Source of the DNA: Methylophaga sp. 42_25_T18
GTDB lineage: Bacteria > Pseudomonadota > Gammaproteobacteria > Nitrosococcales > Methylophagaceae
DNA: 64,000 nucleotides
Assembly (NCBI GenBank): GCA_002163085.1
Contig: MAAJ01000011.1
Location: 124,001 to 188,000 of the forward strand
Direction of reading: 5' to 3'
A program made the position numbers and the translations under genes. The notes beneath the pieces are model-generated. The model had not been told where the DNA came from. It saw nothing but the letters and a program-made list of their open reading frames with translations, and searched no databases. Positions 45,244-55,363 of the stretch are shown one piece after another; the stretch's first letter is position 1, and each line of letters begins with the position of its first letter.

Positions 45244-46086
45244 CTAGTTATATTGAAGCTGCAATAAGCCAAGTACACCTTCTAAACCACAATAATTTAA
45301 GGCTATGCTCGCTTGCTCTTGCACAGTAGGTTTAGCGTGATACGCCACACTTAAACCAGCTTCATTCATCATTAGTAAATCATTGGCGCCATCGCCCATT
45401 GCGACAACTTGCGCTGGGGATATACCTAACATCTCACAGTGTGCTAATAAAAAGTCTGCTTTTGCTTGAGCACCGCAGATATCCCCGACAACTTCGCCTG
45501 TCAATCGCCCCTTGTGTTCACCCAACACATTCGCCATGGTGAAATCCAAGCCTAGACGCTGTTTTAGTCGTTCAGTGAAAAAAGTGAAACCACCTGAAAC
45601 TAGCGCTGTTTTAATGCCTTGCTGTTGGAGCCGTTTTAACATGACTTCTGCTCCAGGGTTTAGCTGTAACCGTTCTAAATAAACGCGTTCCAGTGCACTA
45701 ACCTCAAGTCCTTTTAACAATGCTACACGCTGGCGTAATGATGTTTCAAAATCTATCTCACCCCGCATTGCCGCTTCAGTAATTTCAGCAACTTGAGGTT
45801 TGACGTTAATAAAATCAGCAATCTCATCAACACATTCGATATTGATCAAGGTTGAATCCATATCTGTGACTAACAGTTTAGCTGCTTGAGGTTCAAACCC
45901 GGCAGGCACAACATTGATATCAAATTCATATGTTTCACGTAGTGCTTGCATATCACTGGCGGTTATCTGCGATAACTCAATAACAGCATAGTTCGTATCA
46001 AGCTTAACCGAACCGTGCAACTTAGCGGCAATTTCACTTGCCGCTTCTGAGGTCAAATTAGGACCTTGTAAGACTAAACGTGTCAT
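45244..46086 (-). CDS. serB: Phosphoserine phosphatase
   Basis: A 280-residue HAD-family enzyme for the last step of serine synthesis. It has a short N-terminal ACT-like region (residues 1-60), the catalytic DMDST (Asp75, Asp77), ECVDEIADF, the VSGGFTFF motif II and GDGANDLLMM motif. The C-terminal half is a normal full-length SerB. Confidence 0.95.
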   Translation of the reverse strand: MTRLVLQGPNLTSEAASEIAAKLHGSVKLDTNYAVIELSQITASDMQALRETYEFDINVVPAGFEPQAAKLLVTDMDSTLINIECVDEIADFINVKPQVAEITEAAMRGEIDFETSLRQRVALLKGLEVSALERVYLERLQLNPGAEVMLKRLQQQGIKTALVSGGFTFFTERLKQRLGLDFTMANVLGEHKGRLTGEVVGDICGAQAKADFLLAHCEMLGISPAQVVAMGDGANDLLMMNEAGLSVAYHAKPTVQEQASIALNYCGLEGVLGLLQLQYN

Positions 46087-46162
46087 AAATCACCCTAGTT
46101 CAGATAAAGCTTCGGCGAGACTGATCGTTAAATCAGCTCGCCGAACAACCAAAAATCGTTAC

Positions 46163-46702
46163 TTAAAATTGTGGTTTAACAGGTGCATCGTTGTAACGAT
46201 CTACACTGGCCATGATTTCAGCTTTCGCTTCATCAATACCAACCCAACCTTCAATTTTGACCCATTTGTTTTTTTCTAGGTCTTTATAATGCTCAAAGAA
46301 ATGTCCGAGTTGCGCTAACAAGCGTTCAGGTACATCCGCGATATCTTGTACATCGTCGTACATGCTGTCATGTGGAACGGCAATTATCTTGGCATCTTCA
46401 CCTGACTCATCGGTCATTTTTAACATGCCAACTGGGCGACATTGCACAACAGAACCACTAATCAATGCATATGGACTAACCACTAATACATCAACCGGAT
46501 CACCATCATCAGACAATGTATGCGGCACATAACCATAGTTACACGGGTAAAACATGGCTGTATTCATGAAGCGATCAACAAACAATGCACCTGTTTCCTT
46601 ATCCACCTCATATTTAACAGGATCAGAATGAGAAGGGATTTCAATGATGACATTGATATCATCAGGCAGGTTTTTACCCGAGCCAACGCGGTCAAGATTC
46701 AT
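46163..46702 (-). CDS. ppa: Soluble inorganic pyrophosphatase
   Basis: A 179-residue family I pyrophosphatase that hydrolyses PPi in the cytoplasm. It has [41 protein letters not shown] with the metal-binding aspartates, and the KWVKIEGW motif. It lies 1.3 kb from the membrane-bound pyrophosphatase hppA, on the other strand. Confidence 0.96.
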   Translation of the reverse strand: MNLDRVGSGKNLPDDINVIIEIPSHSDPVKYEVDKETGALFVDRFMNTAMFYPCNYGYVPHTLSDDGDPVDVLVVSPYALISGSVVQCRPVGMLKMTDESGEDAKIIAVPHDSMYDDVQDIADVPERLLAQLGHFFEHYKDLEKNKWVKIEGWVGIDEAKAEIMASVDRYNDAPVKPQF

Positions 46703-46803
46703 AGTGGTAACGCTCCAAATTTCAAATTTTCAAATAAATAAACCGAACAATTATATAAGAAACTGTCTTATTCTCATACTCGAATTTAGAAGCGTATGAA
46801 GAT

Positions 46804-46971
46804 TTAATTGGCTGGAATCATGTCAAAATCTGACTTTCCTACACCACAATCAGGACATTCCCAATCTTCAGGGATATCTTCCCAGCTTGTTCCCGCTGCT
46901 ATACCTTCTTCCGGCATGCCTTTTTCTTCGTCATAAATAAAGCCACAAATTACACAAATCCACTTTTTCAC
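46804..46971 (-). CDS. Rubredoxin
   Basis: A 55-residue protein starting [18 protein letters not shown] and containing [14 protein letters not shown]. The single iron is held by Cys6, Cys9, Cys39 and Cys42. It is a one-electron carrier; a partner is not obvious here. I chose the GTG at 46971 because a GAGG lies eight bases upstream and the product begins MKKW as in the family; a GTG two codons earlier (46977) is too close to that site. It lies 21 bases downstream of the TSUP permease gene. Confidence 0.93.
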   Translation of the reverse strand: MKKWICVICGFIYDEEKGMPEEGIAAGTSWEDIPEDWECPDCGVGKSDFDMIPAN

Positions 46972-46992
46972 TTTCACTACCTCAAAAACTTT

Positions 46993-47805
46993 TTAGGTTG
47001 TTACAAATAAACTAACTGCTACCACTAACAATGCCATAGAAAATATGCGGCGTAAGGTGCTCACTGGCAGGCTCTTTGTCAATTTTGCACCCAATGGTGC
47101 AAAGATGATACTGGTGCCAATGATACCTAAAAATGCCTGCCAATGAACAAATCCCGTCAGCCAATCCGTACTTGTTGTGACATTATTTTGTCCAAATATG
47201 ACAAATCCGGTCACGGCAGCCACGGAAATTGGAAACCCACAGGCTGCAGCAGTCCCTACCGCAACTTTGATAGATTGTTTTGCCATCAGCATGAATGGCA
47301 CCGTTAGCGACCCGCCACCAATGCCAACTATGGCTGAAATCATTCCAATAATGTTACCTACTCCTAACAATATTGGCATTTTCAATAAAGATTCATTCAA
47401 TAATGGTGTCACTGGGACCCACATGCGAAGTGCGACCACTAAGACATAAATGGCAAAACAAGTTTGCAAGAGAATGGCATCTAATGAAGTCGCGAAATAC
47501 GCACCTATAATTCCACCAATGACAAGGCCTGGCGATAAATCTCTAACCACTGGCCAATTTATATTTTTATGTTGTTGATGCGCAACCATTGCTGACAAAG
47601 AGGTAATGGTTATTGTCATTAAGGATGTTGCCACCGCAACATGCACTACTTGCTGGCCAGGCAAGCCTTGCCAATGAAAAACTAACAACAATGATGGCAC
47701 GATAATTAGCCCGCCGCCTAAGCCTAATAGACCTGCTGACATGCCAGCAAGACAACCAATTAAGGCAAAACTAATCCATTCCCACATCTTAAATTTATCT
47801 GCCAA
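46993..47805 (-). CDS. TauE/SafE-family (TSUP) membrane permease
   Basis: A 270-residue protein with about eight helices. The two glycine-rich repeats typical of the family are GCLAGMSAGLLGLGGGLIIVPSLL near the N-terminus and IGMISAIVGIGGGSLTVPFML in the middle. The family exports or imports sulfite, sulfonates and similar anions; the substrate is unknown. It is the first gene of the leftward run ending in clpA and is divergent from hppA. Confidence 0.88.
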   Translation of the reverse strand: MADKFKMWEWISFALIGCLAGMSAGLLGLGGGLIIVPSLLLVFHWQGLPGQQVVHVAVATSLMTITITSLSAMVAHQQHKNINWPVVRDLSPGLVIGGIIGAYFATSLDAILLQTCFAIYVLVVALRMWVPVTPLLNESLLKMPILLGVGNIIGMISAIVGIGGGSLTVPFMLMAKQSIKVAVGTAAACGFPISVAAVTGFVIFGQNNVTTSTDWLTGFVHWQAFLGIIGTSIIFAPLGAKLTKSLPVSTLRRIFSMALLVVAVSLFVTT

Positions 47806-47976
47806 AGTCTGTTGATAAGGTTTCTCACTTTACACACCTACACGATACAGGTATAAGAATGTTACCCAAACAACTTGAAATAACAAGAGGTTTGGGTAGA
47901 TAGAACATACATTTAAAACGCAGGAGTTACACCGCTACATTTCTATTCAAAAATAAATTTAAGAGAGGTTCAGCCT

Positions 47977-50004
47977 ATGTCATCGTTTAGTTACCTCCCC
48001 GTAATACTCGGGGTTTTTGGTTTGTTTTGTGCATTTTTGGTTTATATGAAAATGAAAGCTGCGCCAGCGGGATCAGGAAAAGTGGTCGAAATTGGTGACC
48101 AAATTCATTTGGGTGCCATGGTGTTTATGAAGGCTGAATATTCGCGCCTCGCGATTTTTTGTGTGGTATGTATCCTCGCTCTCGGTTTTTCTGATCTCGG
48201 ATGGGCCTCTGCATCTGCTTTCTTTCTAGGCGCTATTTGTTCTGCTAGTGCTGGTTATATAGGTATGTATGCGGCAACTAAAGCGAATGTGCGGACGGCT
48301 ACTGCCGCCCAAGATCAAGGTGCATCGTCAGCATTAACCATCGCTTTCTTCGGTGGTTCGGTGATGGGGTTGACTGTCGCTTCAATGGGCCTGTTAGGCT
48401 TAGGTATTTTATATTTAGCCTTTGGTAGCGATCCTCATACTGCTCATGTGATTCATGGCTTTGGTATGGGTGCTTCCTCTGTTGCCTTATTCTCTCGTGT
48501 TGGTGGGGGTATCTTTACTAAAAGTGCCGATGTCGGTGCAGATCTTGTGGGTAAACTAGAAGCTGGAATTCCCGAAGATGACCCTCGTAATCCAGGTGTT
48601 ATCGCTGATAATGTCGGTGATAATGTCGGTGATGTTGCCGGTATGGGTTCTGATATTTTCGAGTCTTATTGCGGTTCAATGATTGCGAGCATCGCAATTG
48701 CAGCCACCATGGGTGCAGCAGCCATCGCAACATTGGCGAGTAGCCAACAAGTATTGATGTTTATGCCACTTGCATTAGCGTCAATCGGTTTACTTTGTTC
48801 AATTGCCGGAATTTATGCGGTTAAAGTCTTCTCAGCTAGAAGCCCAGAAGTAGCATTACGCATCGGCACAATGGGATCATCCGTATTATTTATAGTCGTG
48901 GCTTATTTACTCATTACCCAGTTGGGTGGCACGATTAATTTATGGATAGCCGTTCTCACCGGTGCTATTGGAGGCATCATCATTGGTTTAGTAACTGAAT
49001 ATTATACCGGTGGTGCTCCTGTCAGAAAACTCGCTAAAGATGGTGAGACAGGTGCAGCAACCGTATTAATTAGTGGCCTAGCATTAGGCATGCAATCAGT
49101 GGCTATTCCCGTTATTACGATTGCTGCCATTATCTTTATCTCCAGTCTTTATGCCGGTTTATATGGCGTGGGTATTGCTGCTGTTGGTATGTTAGCCACA
49201 GTCGGTATCACCATGGCCATTGATGCCTACGGCCCGGTTGCTGATAATGCCGGCGGGATTGCTGAAATGGCCGGCATGGGCGAAGAAACCCGTGAAATTA
49301 CCGATTCATTAGATGAATTAGGCAATACCACTGCTGCAATTGGTAAAGGTTTTGCCATCGGTGCTGCCGCCTTAGCTGCCTTAGCGCTGATCAGCGCCTA
49401 CATTGAAACAGTTAATGTCGAATCTATCAGGCAAGGTGGCGAAGCAATGCAACTGCTCATCAATGACCCCATAGTATTGGTTGGTATGTTCCTTGGTGGT
49501 ATTTTCCCCTTCTTAGTCAGTTCAATGACGATGACAGCTGTCGGTGATGCCGCTTTTGATATGATTCATGAAATTCGTCGTCAATTTAGAGAAATACCGG
49601 GCTTGTTAGAAGGCACAGCACAACCTGATACCGCACGTTGTGTCGATATCGCAACTAAAGCAGCCTTGCAAAAAATGATCATGCCAGGCGTATTAGCTGT
49701 GGGGGCACCCGTCCTTGTTGGTTTTATTCTTGGTCCTGTCGCATTAGGTGGCATGTTAGGCGGCGCGTTGATTTGCTGTGTGATGATGGCCTTAATGATG
49801 GCTAATGCGGGTGGTGCTTGGGATAACGCCAAGAAATATGTTGAAAAAGGCAATCTCGGTGGTAAAGGTTCTGATGTTCATACCGCTGTTGTTGTTGGTG
49901 ACACCGTTGGTGATCCATTAAAAGACACCTCTGGTCCAGCGATGAACATTTTGATTAATGTTATGGCGATTGTGAGTTTAGTCATCGCACCGTTATTAGT
50001 CTAA
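47977..50004 (+). CDS. hppA: Membrane-bound ion-translocating pyrophosphatase
   Basis: A 675-residue protein with about 16 helices that couples PPi hydrolysis to ion pumping. Substrate-binding motifs are [36 protein letters not shown] and the late [19 protein letters not shown]. The [10 protein letters not shown] segment (residues 449-458) has Ala453 and Gly456. K+-independent enzymes carry Lys at the first position, so this is the K+-dependent class; it may pump H+, Na+ or both. It is followed by a strong terminator. Confidence 0.95.
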   Translation: MSSFSYLPVILGVFGLFCAFLVYMKMKAAPAGSGKVVEIGDQIHLGAMVFMKAEYSRLAIFCVVCILALGFSDLGWASASAFFLGAICSASAGYIGMYAATKANVRTATAAQDQGASSALTIAFFGGSVMGLTVASMGLLGLGILYLAFGSDPHTAHVIHGFGMGASSVALFSRVGGGIFTKSADVGADLVGKLEAGIPEDDPRNPGVIADNVGDNVGDVAGMGSDIFESYCGSMIASIAIAATMGAAAIATLASSQQVLMFMPLALASIGLLCSIAGIYAVKVFSARSPEVALRIGTMGSSVLFIVVAYLLITQLGGTINLWIAVLTGAIGGIIIGLVTEYYTGGAPVRKLAKDGETGAATVLISGLALGMQSVAIPVITIAAIIFISSLYAGLYGVGIAAVGMLATVGITMAIDAYGPVADNAGGIAEMAGMGEETREITDSLDELGNTTAAIGKGFAIGAAALAALALISAYIETVNVESIRQGGEAMQLLINDPIVLVGMFLGGIFPFLVSSMTMTAVGDAAFDMIHEIRRQFREIPGLLEGTAQPDTARCVDIATKAALQKMIMPGVLAVGAPVLVGFILGPVALGGMLGGALICCVMMALMMANAGGAWDNAKKYVEKGNLGGKGSDVHTAVVVGDTVGDPLKDTSGPAMNILINVMAIVSLVIAPLLV

Positions 50005-50024
50005 ACTGGTCTTCAGTTCATCTT

Positions 50025-50055
50025 AAAAAGGCCACGTTAAACGTGGCCTTTTTTA
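50025..50055 (+). terminator. Rho-independent terminator after hppA
   Basis: AAAAAGGCCACGT, a 3-base loop and ACGTGGCCTTTTTT form a strong stem with a T-run, 21 bases beyond the hppA stop. Confidence 0.9.
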
Positions 50056-50074
50056 TTTTTTGTAATATATAACC

Positions 50075-51391
50075 ATGACTTTATCTCAAAACAAGATCAC
50101 TCACCGTCAGGTTTGGCAGATTGCCGGACCGATGATTATTGCCAATATTTCAATCCCATTATTAGGCATGGTCGATACTGCAGTTATGGGTCATCTCGAC
50201 TCCGCCCAATATCTAGGCGCTGTCGCAGTTGGCTCCATCATCTTTAGTTTTCTTTTTTGGGGTTTCGGATTTTTACGCATGGCCACAACCGGCTTGGTTG
50301 CTCAAGCCTTCGGTCGCAATGACACTACCTTGTCGCACACAATTTTATTACAATCCCTAGTGTTGGCGATCATTATTGCTAGTGCCATACTCATCCTAAA
50401 ACAACCATTGTCTCAGCTTGCCTTCTTGTTGATAGACAGCAGCGAAATAGTCAGCCAACAAGCAAGAATCTACTTCGATATTCGTATATGGAGTACACCG
50501 GCAATTTTAATTAATTATGTCTTTCTCGGCTGGTTAATTGGCAAACAAGCGAGTAAGGCCGCACTTGTTTTAGTGCTCGTTGTGACGATCAGCAATATGA
50601 TCATGGATCTTGTTTTTGTGAATGTATTTGGAATGACTATTGATGGTGTGGCCTTGGCCTCATTAATAGCAGAATATTTAGGCCTGATTACAGGGCTATA
50701 CCTGCTAAAACGTCATGGCGTCACTATTAAGCTTTTCAAACGTTTATCTTCCAAACAAGTATCACTGTTTAATTGGCACTGGCTACAACTACATGCCAAT
50801 ATTTTTATTCGCACCCTATGTTTAATGTTTAGTTTTGCCTTTTTCACTACCCAAGGAGCCAAACAGGGCGACATAATCCTCGCCGCAAATGCAGTATTGC
50901 TTAATTTTATTACCTTAATGGCATTTGTCTTAGATGGCTTTGCCAATGCCACCGAAGTACTTTCCGGTAAGGCTGTAGGTGCAAAAAATAGATCCCAGCT
51001 AAAACAAAGTTTATTGCTAACAGGACTTTGGTCATTCGTCGTCGCCAGTCTATTTAGTCTGAGTTATTTATTTTTTGGCCAACAGCTTATCTCTTTGATG
51101 ACGTCGATCACTGACGTTCAAACCACAGCAAATAATTATCTGCCTTGGCTGATGTTAATGCCCGTTGTTGCCGTATGGACCTATTTATTTGATGGTTTAT
51201 TTATTGGCACAACGCGCAGTATAGAAATGCGTAATACCATGCTGCTATCAACCTTATGCTGTTTTCTACCGGCATGGTATTTTCTTCAGCCCTTAGGCAA
51301 TCACGGCTTATGGCTCGCCTTATTACTATTTTTAGCCGCTAGAGGTGTGAGTCAATGCTTTTATTTACCTAGAATTTTACGTATGTACTGA
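50075..51391 (+). CDS. MATE-family efflux transporter (DinF-like)
   Basis: A 438-residue protein with about 12 helices in two halves. Typical MATE wording is QIAGPMIIANISIPLLGMVDTAVMGHL, FGFLRMATTGLVAQAFG, and in the second half LDGFANATEVLSGKAVGA. The DinF-like subgroup exports drugs or oxidised compounds using Na+ or H+. The first Met is at 50075, just beyond the hppA terminator. Its own terminator follows. Confidence 0.92.
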   Translation: MTLSQNKITHRQVWQIAGPMIIANISIPLLGMVDTAVMGHLDSAQYLGAVAVGSIIFSFLFWGFGFLRMATTGLVAQAFGRNDTTLSHTILLQSLVLAIIIASAILILKQPLSQLAFLLIDSSEIVSQQARIYFDIRIWSTPAILINYVFLGWLIGKQASKAALVLVLVVTISNMIMDLVFVNVFGMTIDGVALASLIAEYLGLITGLYLLKRHGVTIKLFKRLSSKQVSLFNWHWLQLHANIFIRTLCLMFSFAFFTTQGAKQGDIILAANAVLLNFITLMAFVLDGFANATEVLSGKAVGAKNRSQLKQSLLLTGLWSFVVASLFSLSYLFFGQQLISLMTSITDVQTTANNYLPWLMLMPVVAVWTYLFDGLFIGTTRSIEMRNTMLLSTLCCFLPAWYFLQPLGNHGLWLALLLFLAARGVSQCFYLPRILRMY

Positions 51392-51516
51392 GCTTAATCG
51401 TTTGTATTAGTCGTTAATATGGCTTCAACCGTTAACTTGGATTCTTAGTGTTAGCTTTTATCAAACTGTACGTTATTTGGGCTATTAATAAAATAATAAC
51501 AAATCATTTCAGACAT

Positions 51517-51556
51517 AAAAAAGCACTGTGCTGAAAATTCAGCACAGTGCTTTTTT
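51517..51556. terminator. Bidirectional rho-independent terminator between the MATE gene and a small gene
   Basis: A perfect 13-bp stem GCACTGTGCTGAA/TTCAGCACAGTGC is flanked by an A-run on the left and a T-run on the right, serving the converging genes on both sides. Confidence 0.9.
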
Positions 51557-51572
51557 ATTTTATCTTTTTTGC

Positions 51573-51785
51573 TTAGACAGGCTGGTCAGTTCCCCAATCG
51601 GTCACACTAACACGACGATCTTTGCCTGAACGCCGATCATCTTTTTCTAGTTCAAAACGAATCATGTCACGTCGGTCATGTGCTTCTCTTCGTTGTCCCT
51701 TACGTTTTTCTTCTGTAACGGCTGCTTCACTGACAAACTCATGCTCGCCGTCATGCATTAAATGATCCTTATCACTCATATCCAT
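51573..51785 (-). CDS. Small highly charged protein with a DRRSGKDRR motif
   Basis: A 70-residue soluble protein. Acidic residues cluster in the first 25, and Arg/Lys-rich stretches KRKGQRREAHDRRDM and EKDDRRSGKDRR follow. No family is recognised. The bidirectional terminator at its end and the clear separation from neighbours support a real gene. It could bind nucleic acid or a cyclic nucleotide, but there is no direct evidence. Confidence 0.6.
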   Translation of the reverse strand: MDMSDKDHLMHDGEHEFVSEAAVTEEKRKGQRREAHDRRDMIRFELEKDDRRSGKDRRVSVTDWGTDQPV

Positions 51786-51853
51786 CCCCCTGTGATCAAC
51801 ATTAACTCAGCCTTAAAACAAAAAATACGCTTGCCAAGGACAGTCTGTCAAAT

Positions 51854-52690
51854 TTAGGGCAATAAATTAAAGCTTCTCTGTCGATGTGAAAACGGGCATT
51901 TGAAGGAAAGGTAATAAGCCGTTAGTTGTAAATCTTGTTTGTCTCCTTCAATCCCATGTAGCCGGTCACCAATCACAGGAAAGCCTAATTCTGCACTATG
52001 TCGCCTAATTTGATGTTTACGCCCTGTTTCTATTGTTACATCCAATAATGATCGATCATATTCTTCATCGTACTCAACTAATGTGAAATAACTCACAGCA
52101 TGACGACCATCAATATCACTCTCAATTCGAGTTGGATTTTCCGCTGTTGCTTGTGTATCAAATCGACCGTGCACCCATATTTGATAACGTTTATCTACTT
52201 TTCTTTTTTGAAACAGTTCTGACAATGCAGCAGCCGCTCTTTTTTCATGAGCCACAATAATCAATCCATTCGCCGCACGATCAAGTCGATGGACAACAAA
52301 ACTAGGTCGTTGTGGAGTTAAATGCTGCTCAGCCCAGCGAGTGATGGTGCAGTGATCGCCCCACTTTGAGCCTTGAGACAACATGCCATAGGGTTTATTC
52401 CAAATACTGTATTGACCGACATCCATTACTAACTCTGGTTCAGGCGGCAGCATATCCAACACATGGCTATCATAATATATATGTACCGTTTCACCTGTTC
52501 TTAATGGTTTTTTAGCGCGTCTGAGGCGTAATATTTTTTTACCACGCGTGACCCAAACCGCCCCTTTTTGCATGATGGATTTAACTTGCTGCTTGGATAA
52601 ACCGGTTTCGGATGCTAATAAATCAACAGCAAGATGATCATTCGAACTAATGTTTATATGTTTTTCAAATTGTGAAGGATTATTAGACAT
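51854..52690 (-). CDS. RluA-family pseudouridine synthase
   Basis: A 278-residue enzyme with an N-terminal S4-like RNA-binding region (about residues 15-75) and a catalytic domain. The catalytic aspartate is in HRLDRAANGLII. KRYQIWVHG and TGRKHQIRRH are further family motifs. It isomerises uridine in rRNA or tRNA; which base cannot be told from sequence. The N-terminal half is less typical of RluC/RluD, so specificity is open. Confidence 0.87.
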   Translation of the reverse strand: MSNNPSQFEKHINISSNDHLAVDLLASETGLSKQQVKSIMQKGAVWVTRGKKILRLRRAKKPLRTGETVHIYYDSHVLDMLPPEPELVMDVGQYSIWNKPYGMLSQGSKWGDHCTITRWAEQHLTPQRPSFVVHRLDRAANGLIIVAHEKRAAAALSELFQKRKVDKRYQIWVHGRFDTQATAENPTRIESDIDGRHAVSYFTLVEYDEEYDRSLLDVTIETGRKHQIRRHSAELGFPVIGDRLHGIEGDKQDLQLTAYYLSFKCPFSHRQRSFNLLP

Positions 52691-52754
52691 TTTATGAATT
52701 GGCTTGGTTGGCGTAGAATTGCAGTAATATTTGAACTATAAATGGTCAAGGCAC

Positions 52755-53213
52755 ATGTTTATACCTTATCTACGTCAGTTTTGTCTTTTTTTCTTGCTGT
52801 CCATCGCAGCTACATTAGTTCATGCCGATGTCTATAAATGGGTGGACGAAGAAGGCCAGACACATTATTCACAACAAGCCCCAGTCGGCCAAGAAACTGA
52901 ACTCCTTAAAGCGCCACCGCCACCAGCAAGCTTGCCTGCTGATGCCCAAAGCAAAATTGATCAATTAATCAATGAGCAAAATGAAGCAAGATATGAACAA
53001 AAAAGACAAGCCGCAGAGCAACAACAAACGTTGAAGCAGCAAGAACAACAAGAAACTAACTGCAAACGATCACAAGAAAACTTACAAAAGTTTTTAGATA
53101 ACCCAGGCAGACGATACAAACAGGCTGATGGCACAGTCACCCGCCTTGCCGAAGAAGAGCGTCAAAAACGAATCCAAGAATTCAAACTAGACATCAACGA
53201 ATATTGCCAATAA
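52755..53213 (+). CDS. DUF4124-containing secreted protein
   Basis: A 152-residue protein with a signal peptide (cut after VHA) followed by DVYKWVDEEGQTHYSQQAP, the DUF4124 hallmark. A Gln/Glu-rich coiled coil (about residues 75-115) follows, and a C-terminal region contains Cys residues near 105 and 151. I prefer the ATG at 52755, which begins the signal peptide; a TTG at 52731 would extend it. It starts 11 bases before the tautomerase gene and may be in operon with it. Confidence 0.85.
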   Translation: MFIPYLRQFCLFFLLSIAATLVHADVYKWVDEEGQTHYSQQAPVGQETELLKAPPPPASLPADAQSKIDQLINEQNEARYEQKRQAAEQQQTLKQQEQQETNCKRSQENLQKFLDNPGRRYKQADGTVTRLAEEERQKRIQEFKLDINEYCQ

Positions 53214-53223
53214 GGAGACCGCA

Positions 53224-53559
53224 GTGCCCTACTTAAATATAGTGACCAATCAATCTGTCAGTGATGAAGCCGCATTTTTAAAAACAGCGAGTAAAACGCT
53301 CTCGCAAGCAACGGGAAAATCTGAAAGTTATGTCATGATTGCTTTAGAAGAAAAAGCCAGCATGTCTATGGGTGGAAATGATGCTCCGACTGCCTTTCTT
53401 GATTATCGCGCCTTAGGTTTACCCGCTGACCGTACTGCCTTCTCAGATACCTTATGTACATTAATCAACGAGCAACTCGGTATTACCGGCGATCGTATCT
53501 ATATCAGCATGACTGATTCAGAACGCCAAAATTGGGGTTGGAATCACAGCACTTTTTAA
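53224..53559 (+). CDS. MIF-like/phenylpyruvate tautomerase protein
   Basis: A 111-residue protein of the macrophage migration inhibitory factor fold. Pro follows the initiator (PYLNIVTNQSV), supplying the catalytic N-terminal proline. ESYVMIALEEKASMSMGG and ITGDRIYISMTD match the family. The start is a GTG at 53224 with GGAG upstream. The bacterial role is unclear; tautomerase activity is likely. Confidence 0.9.
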   Translation: MPYLNIVTNQSVSDEAAFLKTASKTLSQATGKSESYVMIALEEKASMSMGGNDAPTAFLDYRALGLPADRTAFSDTLCTLINEQLGITGDRIYISMTDSERQNWGWNHSTF

Positions 53560-53623
53560 ATCAACTATGTAATGAGACTAAAAGTCTCATCGAACAAAAA
53601 CAATAATAGGATCACAGCTTCAC

Positions 53624-55336
53624 ATGCGTACTTCCCAAATTCTTATTTCTACACTGAAAGAAACACCGGCTGATGCCGAGATCGTCAGCCACCAGCTTAT
53701 GCTCCGTGCAGGTCTTATTCGTCGGCTAGCATCAGGTTTATACACATGGTTGCCTATGGGCTTACGTGTACTGCGTAAAACCGAAGCCATAGTGCGAGAA
53801 GAAATGAATAAGGCAGGCGGACAAGAAGTATTAATGCCTTCCATACAACCCTCTGAATTATGGCAAGAAAGCAAACGTTGGGAAAAATATGGTCCTGAGC
53901 TGTTACGTATTACTGATCGGCATAATCGTGAGTTCTGTTATGGCCCGACCCATGAGGAAGTGATCACTGATTTAGTACGCCAAGAAATTCGTAGTTACAA
54001 GCAGTTACCTATCAACTTTTACCAAATTCAAACTAAATTCCGTGATGAAATCCGTCCTCGTTTTGGTTTAATGCGTGCACGTGAATTTCTAATGAAAGAT
54101 GCTTATTCTTTCCATTTAGATCATGAATCATTACAAGAAACTTACGATAATATGTTTGCAACCTATACACGTATTTTTGAACGTATCGGTTTAAATTTCC
54201 GCCCAGTACAGGCCGATACTGGTAGCATCGGTGGTAATGCGTCACATGAGTTCCATGTATTGGCCAGTTCAGGTGAAGATGCGATTGCATTTAGTGATAC
54301 TAGCGAATATGCGGCAAATGTTGAATTAGCAGAAGCGATAGCACCAATGGGTGACCGCGCAGCAGCTAGCCAAGAAATGACCATTGTTGATACGCCAAAA
54401 CAACACACGATTGAAGAAGTTAGTGATTTCCTAAATATTCCACCAGCACAATGTTTAAAAACATTATTAGTTGAAGGTGCTGAAGAAGGTAGCATTGTTG
54501 CCTTGGTAGTACGTGGTGATCATGACTTAAATGAAATTAAGGCAGAAAAACACCCGCTTATTGCCGAGCCGTTAACCTTTGCGACTCCAGAACAAGTATT
54601 TGCTAGCTGTGGTGCAAATATCGGTTCTATCGGCCCTGTTGGTCTAGATATCCCAGTTATTGTTGATCACTCAGCAGCGCATGTTGCTGACTTTGTTTGT
54701 GGCGCTAATAAAAATGATAAACATCTTACGGGTGTAAACTGGGGAAGAGACACAAAAGAAGCTGAAACGGCTGATTTACGGAACGTGCTGGCTGGTGACC
54801 CTAGTCCAGATGGCAAAGGTAAGTTAGAAATTGCACGAGGTATCGAGGTTGGTCATATCTTCCAACTGGGTGATAGCTACAGTAAAAAACTCAATGCTAA
54901 TGTCTTAGGCGAATCCGGGAAATCACAGTACCTCACCATGGGTTGTTACGGCATTGGTGTATCTCGTGTTGTGGCTGCAGCCATTGAACAAAATCATGAT
55001 GATCGAGGCATCGTTTGGCCAAAATCAATTGCGCCATTTGAAGTCGCTTTAGTACCTATTAATGCTCACAAATCAGTACGTGTTCGTGAAGCCGCCGATG
55101 AAATATATAAGCAGCTCACAGATGCTGGAGTGGACGTGCTTTATGATGACCGTGGTCTACGCCCAGGCGTTGCTTTTGCTGATATGGAATTGATTGGTAT
55201 TCCACATCGTCTGATTTTGGGTGAGCGCGGTTTAGATAACGGCATGATCGAATATAAATGTCGGGCCGATGGTGAAGCTGATGAGTTTGCCATCGACGAT
55301 GTAGTTGCTGTAATACAAAAACGCATGACCGATTAA
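53624..55336 (+). CDS. proS: Prolyl-tRNA synthetase
   Basis: A 570-residue class II synthetase of the bacterial type. It has motif 1 ([15 protein letters not shown]), motif 2 ([26 protein letters not shown]), the inserted editing (INS) domain at about residues 225-385, motif 3 ([13 protein letters not shown]) and the anticodon-binding domain at the end ([22 protein letters not shown]). It stands between the tautomerase and fumA. Confidence 0.97.
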   Translation: MRTSQILISTLKETPADAEIVSHQLMLRAGLIRRLASGLYTWLPMGLRVLRKTEAIVREEMNKAGGQEVLMPSIQPSELWQESKRWEKYGPELLRITDRHNREFCYGPTHEEVITDLVRQEIRSYKQLPINFYQIQTKFRDEIRPRFGLMRAREFLMKDAYSFHLDHESLQETYDNMFATYTRIFERIGLNFRPVQADTGSIGGNASHEFHVLASSGEDAIAFSDTSEYAANVELAEAIAPMGDRAAASQEMTIVDTPKQHTIEEVSDFLNIPPAQCLKTLLVEGAEEGSIVALVVRGDHDLNEIKAEKHPLIAEPLTFATPEQVFASCGANIGSIGPVGLDIPVIVDHSAAHVADFVCGANKNDKHLTGVNWGRDTKEAETADLRNVLAGDPSPDGKGKLEIARGIEVGHIFQLGDSYSKKLNANVLGESGKSQYLTMGCYGIGVSRVVAAAIEQNHDDRGIVWPKSIAPFEVALVPINAHKSVRVREAADEIYKQLTDAGVDVLYDDRGLRPGVAFADMELIGIPHRLILGERGLDNGMIEYKCRADGEADEFAIDDVVAVIQKRMTD

Positions 55337-55363
55337 TATTTATTTCAGGGAGAGTTAGCCAGC

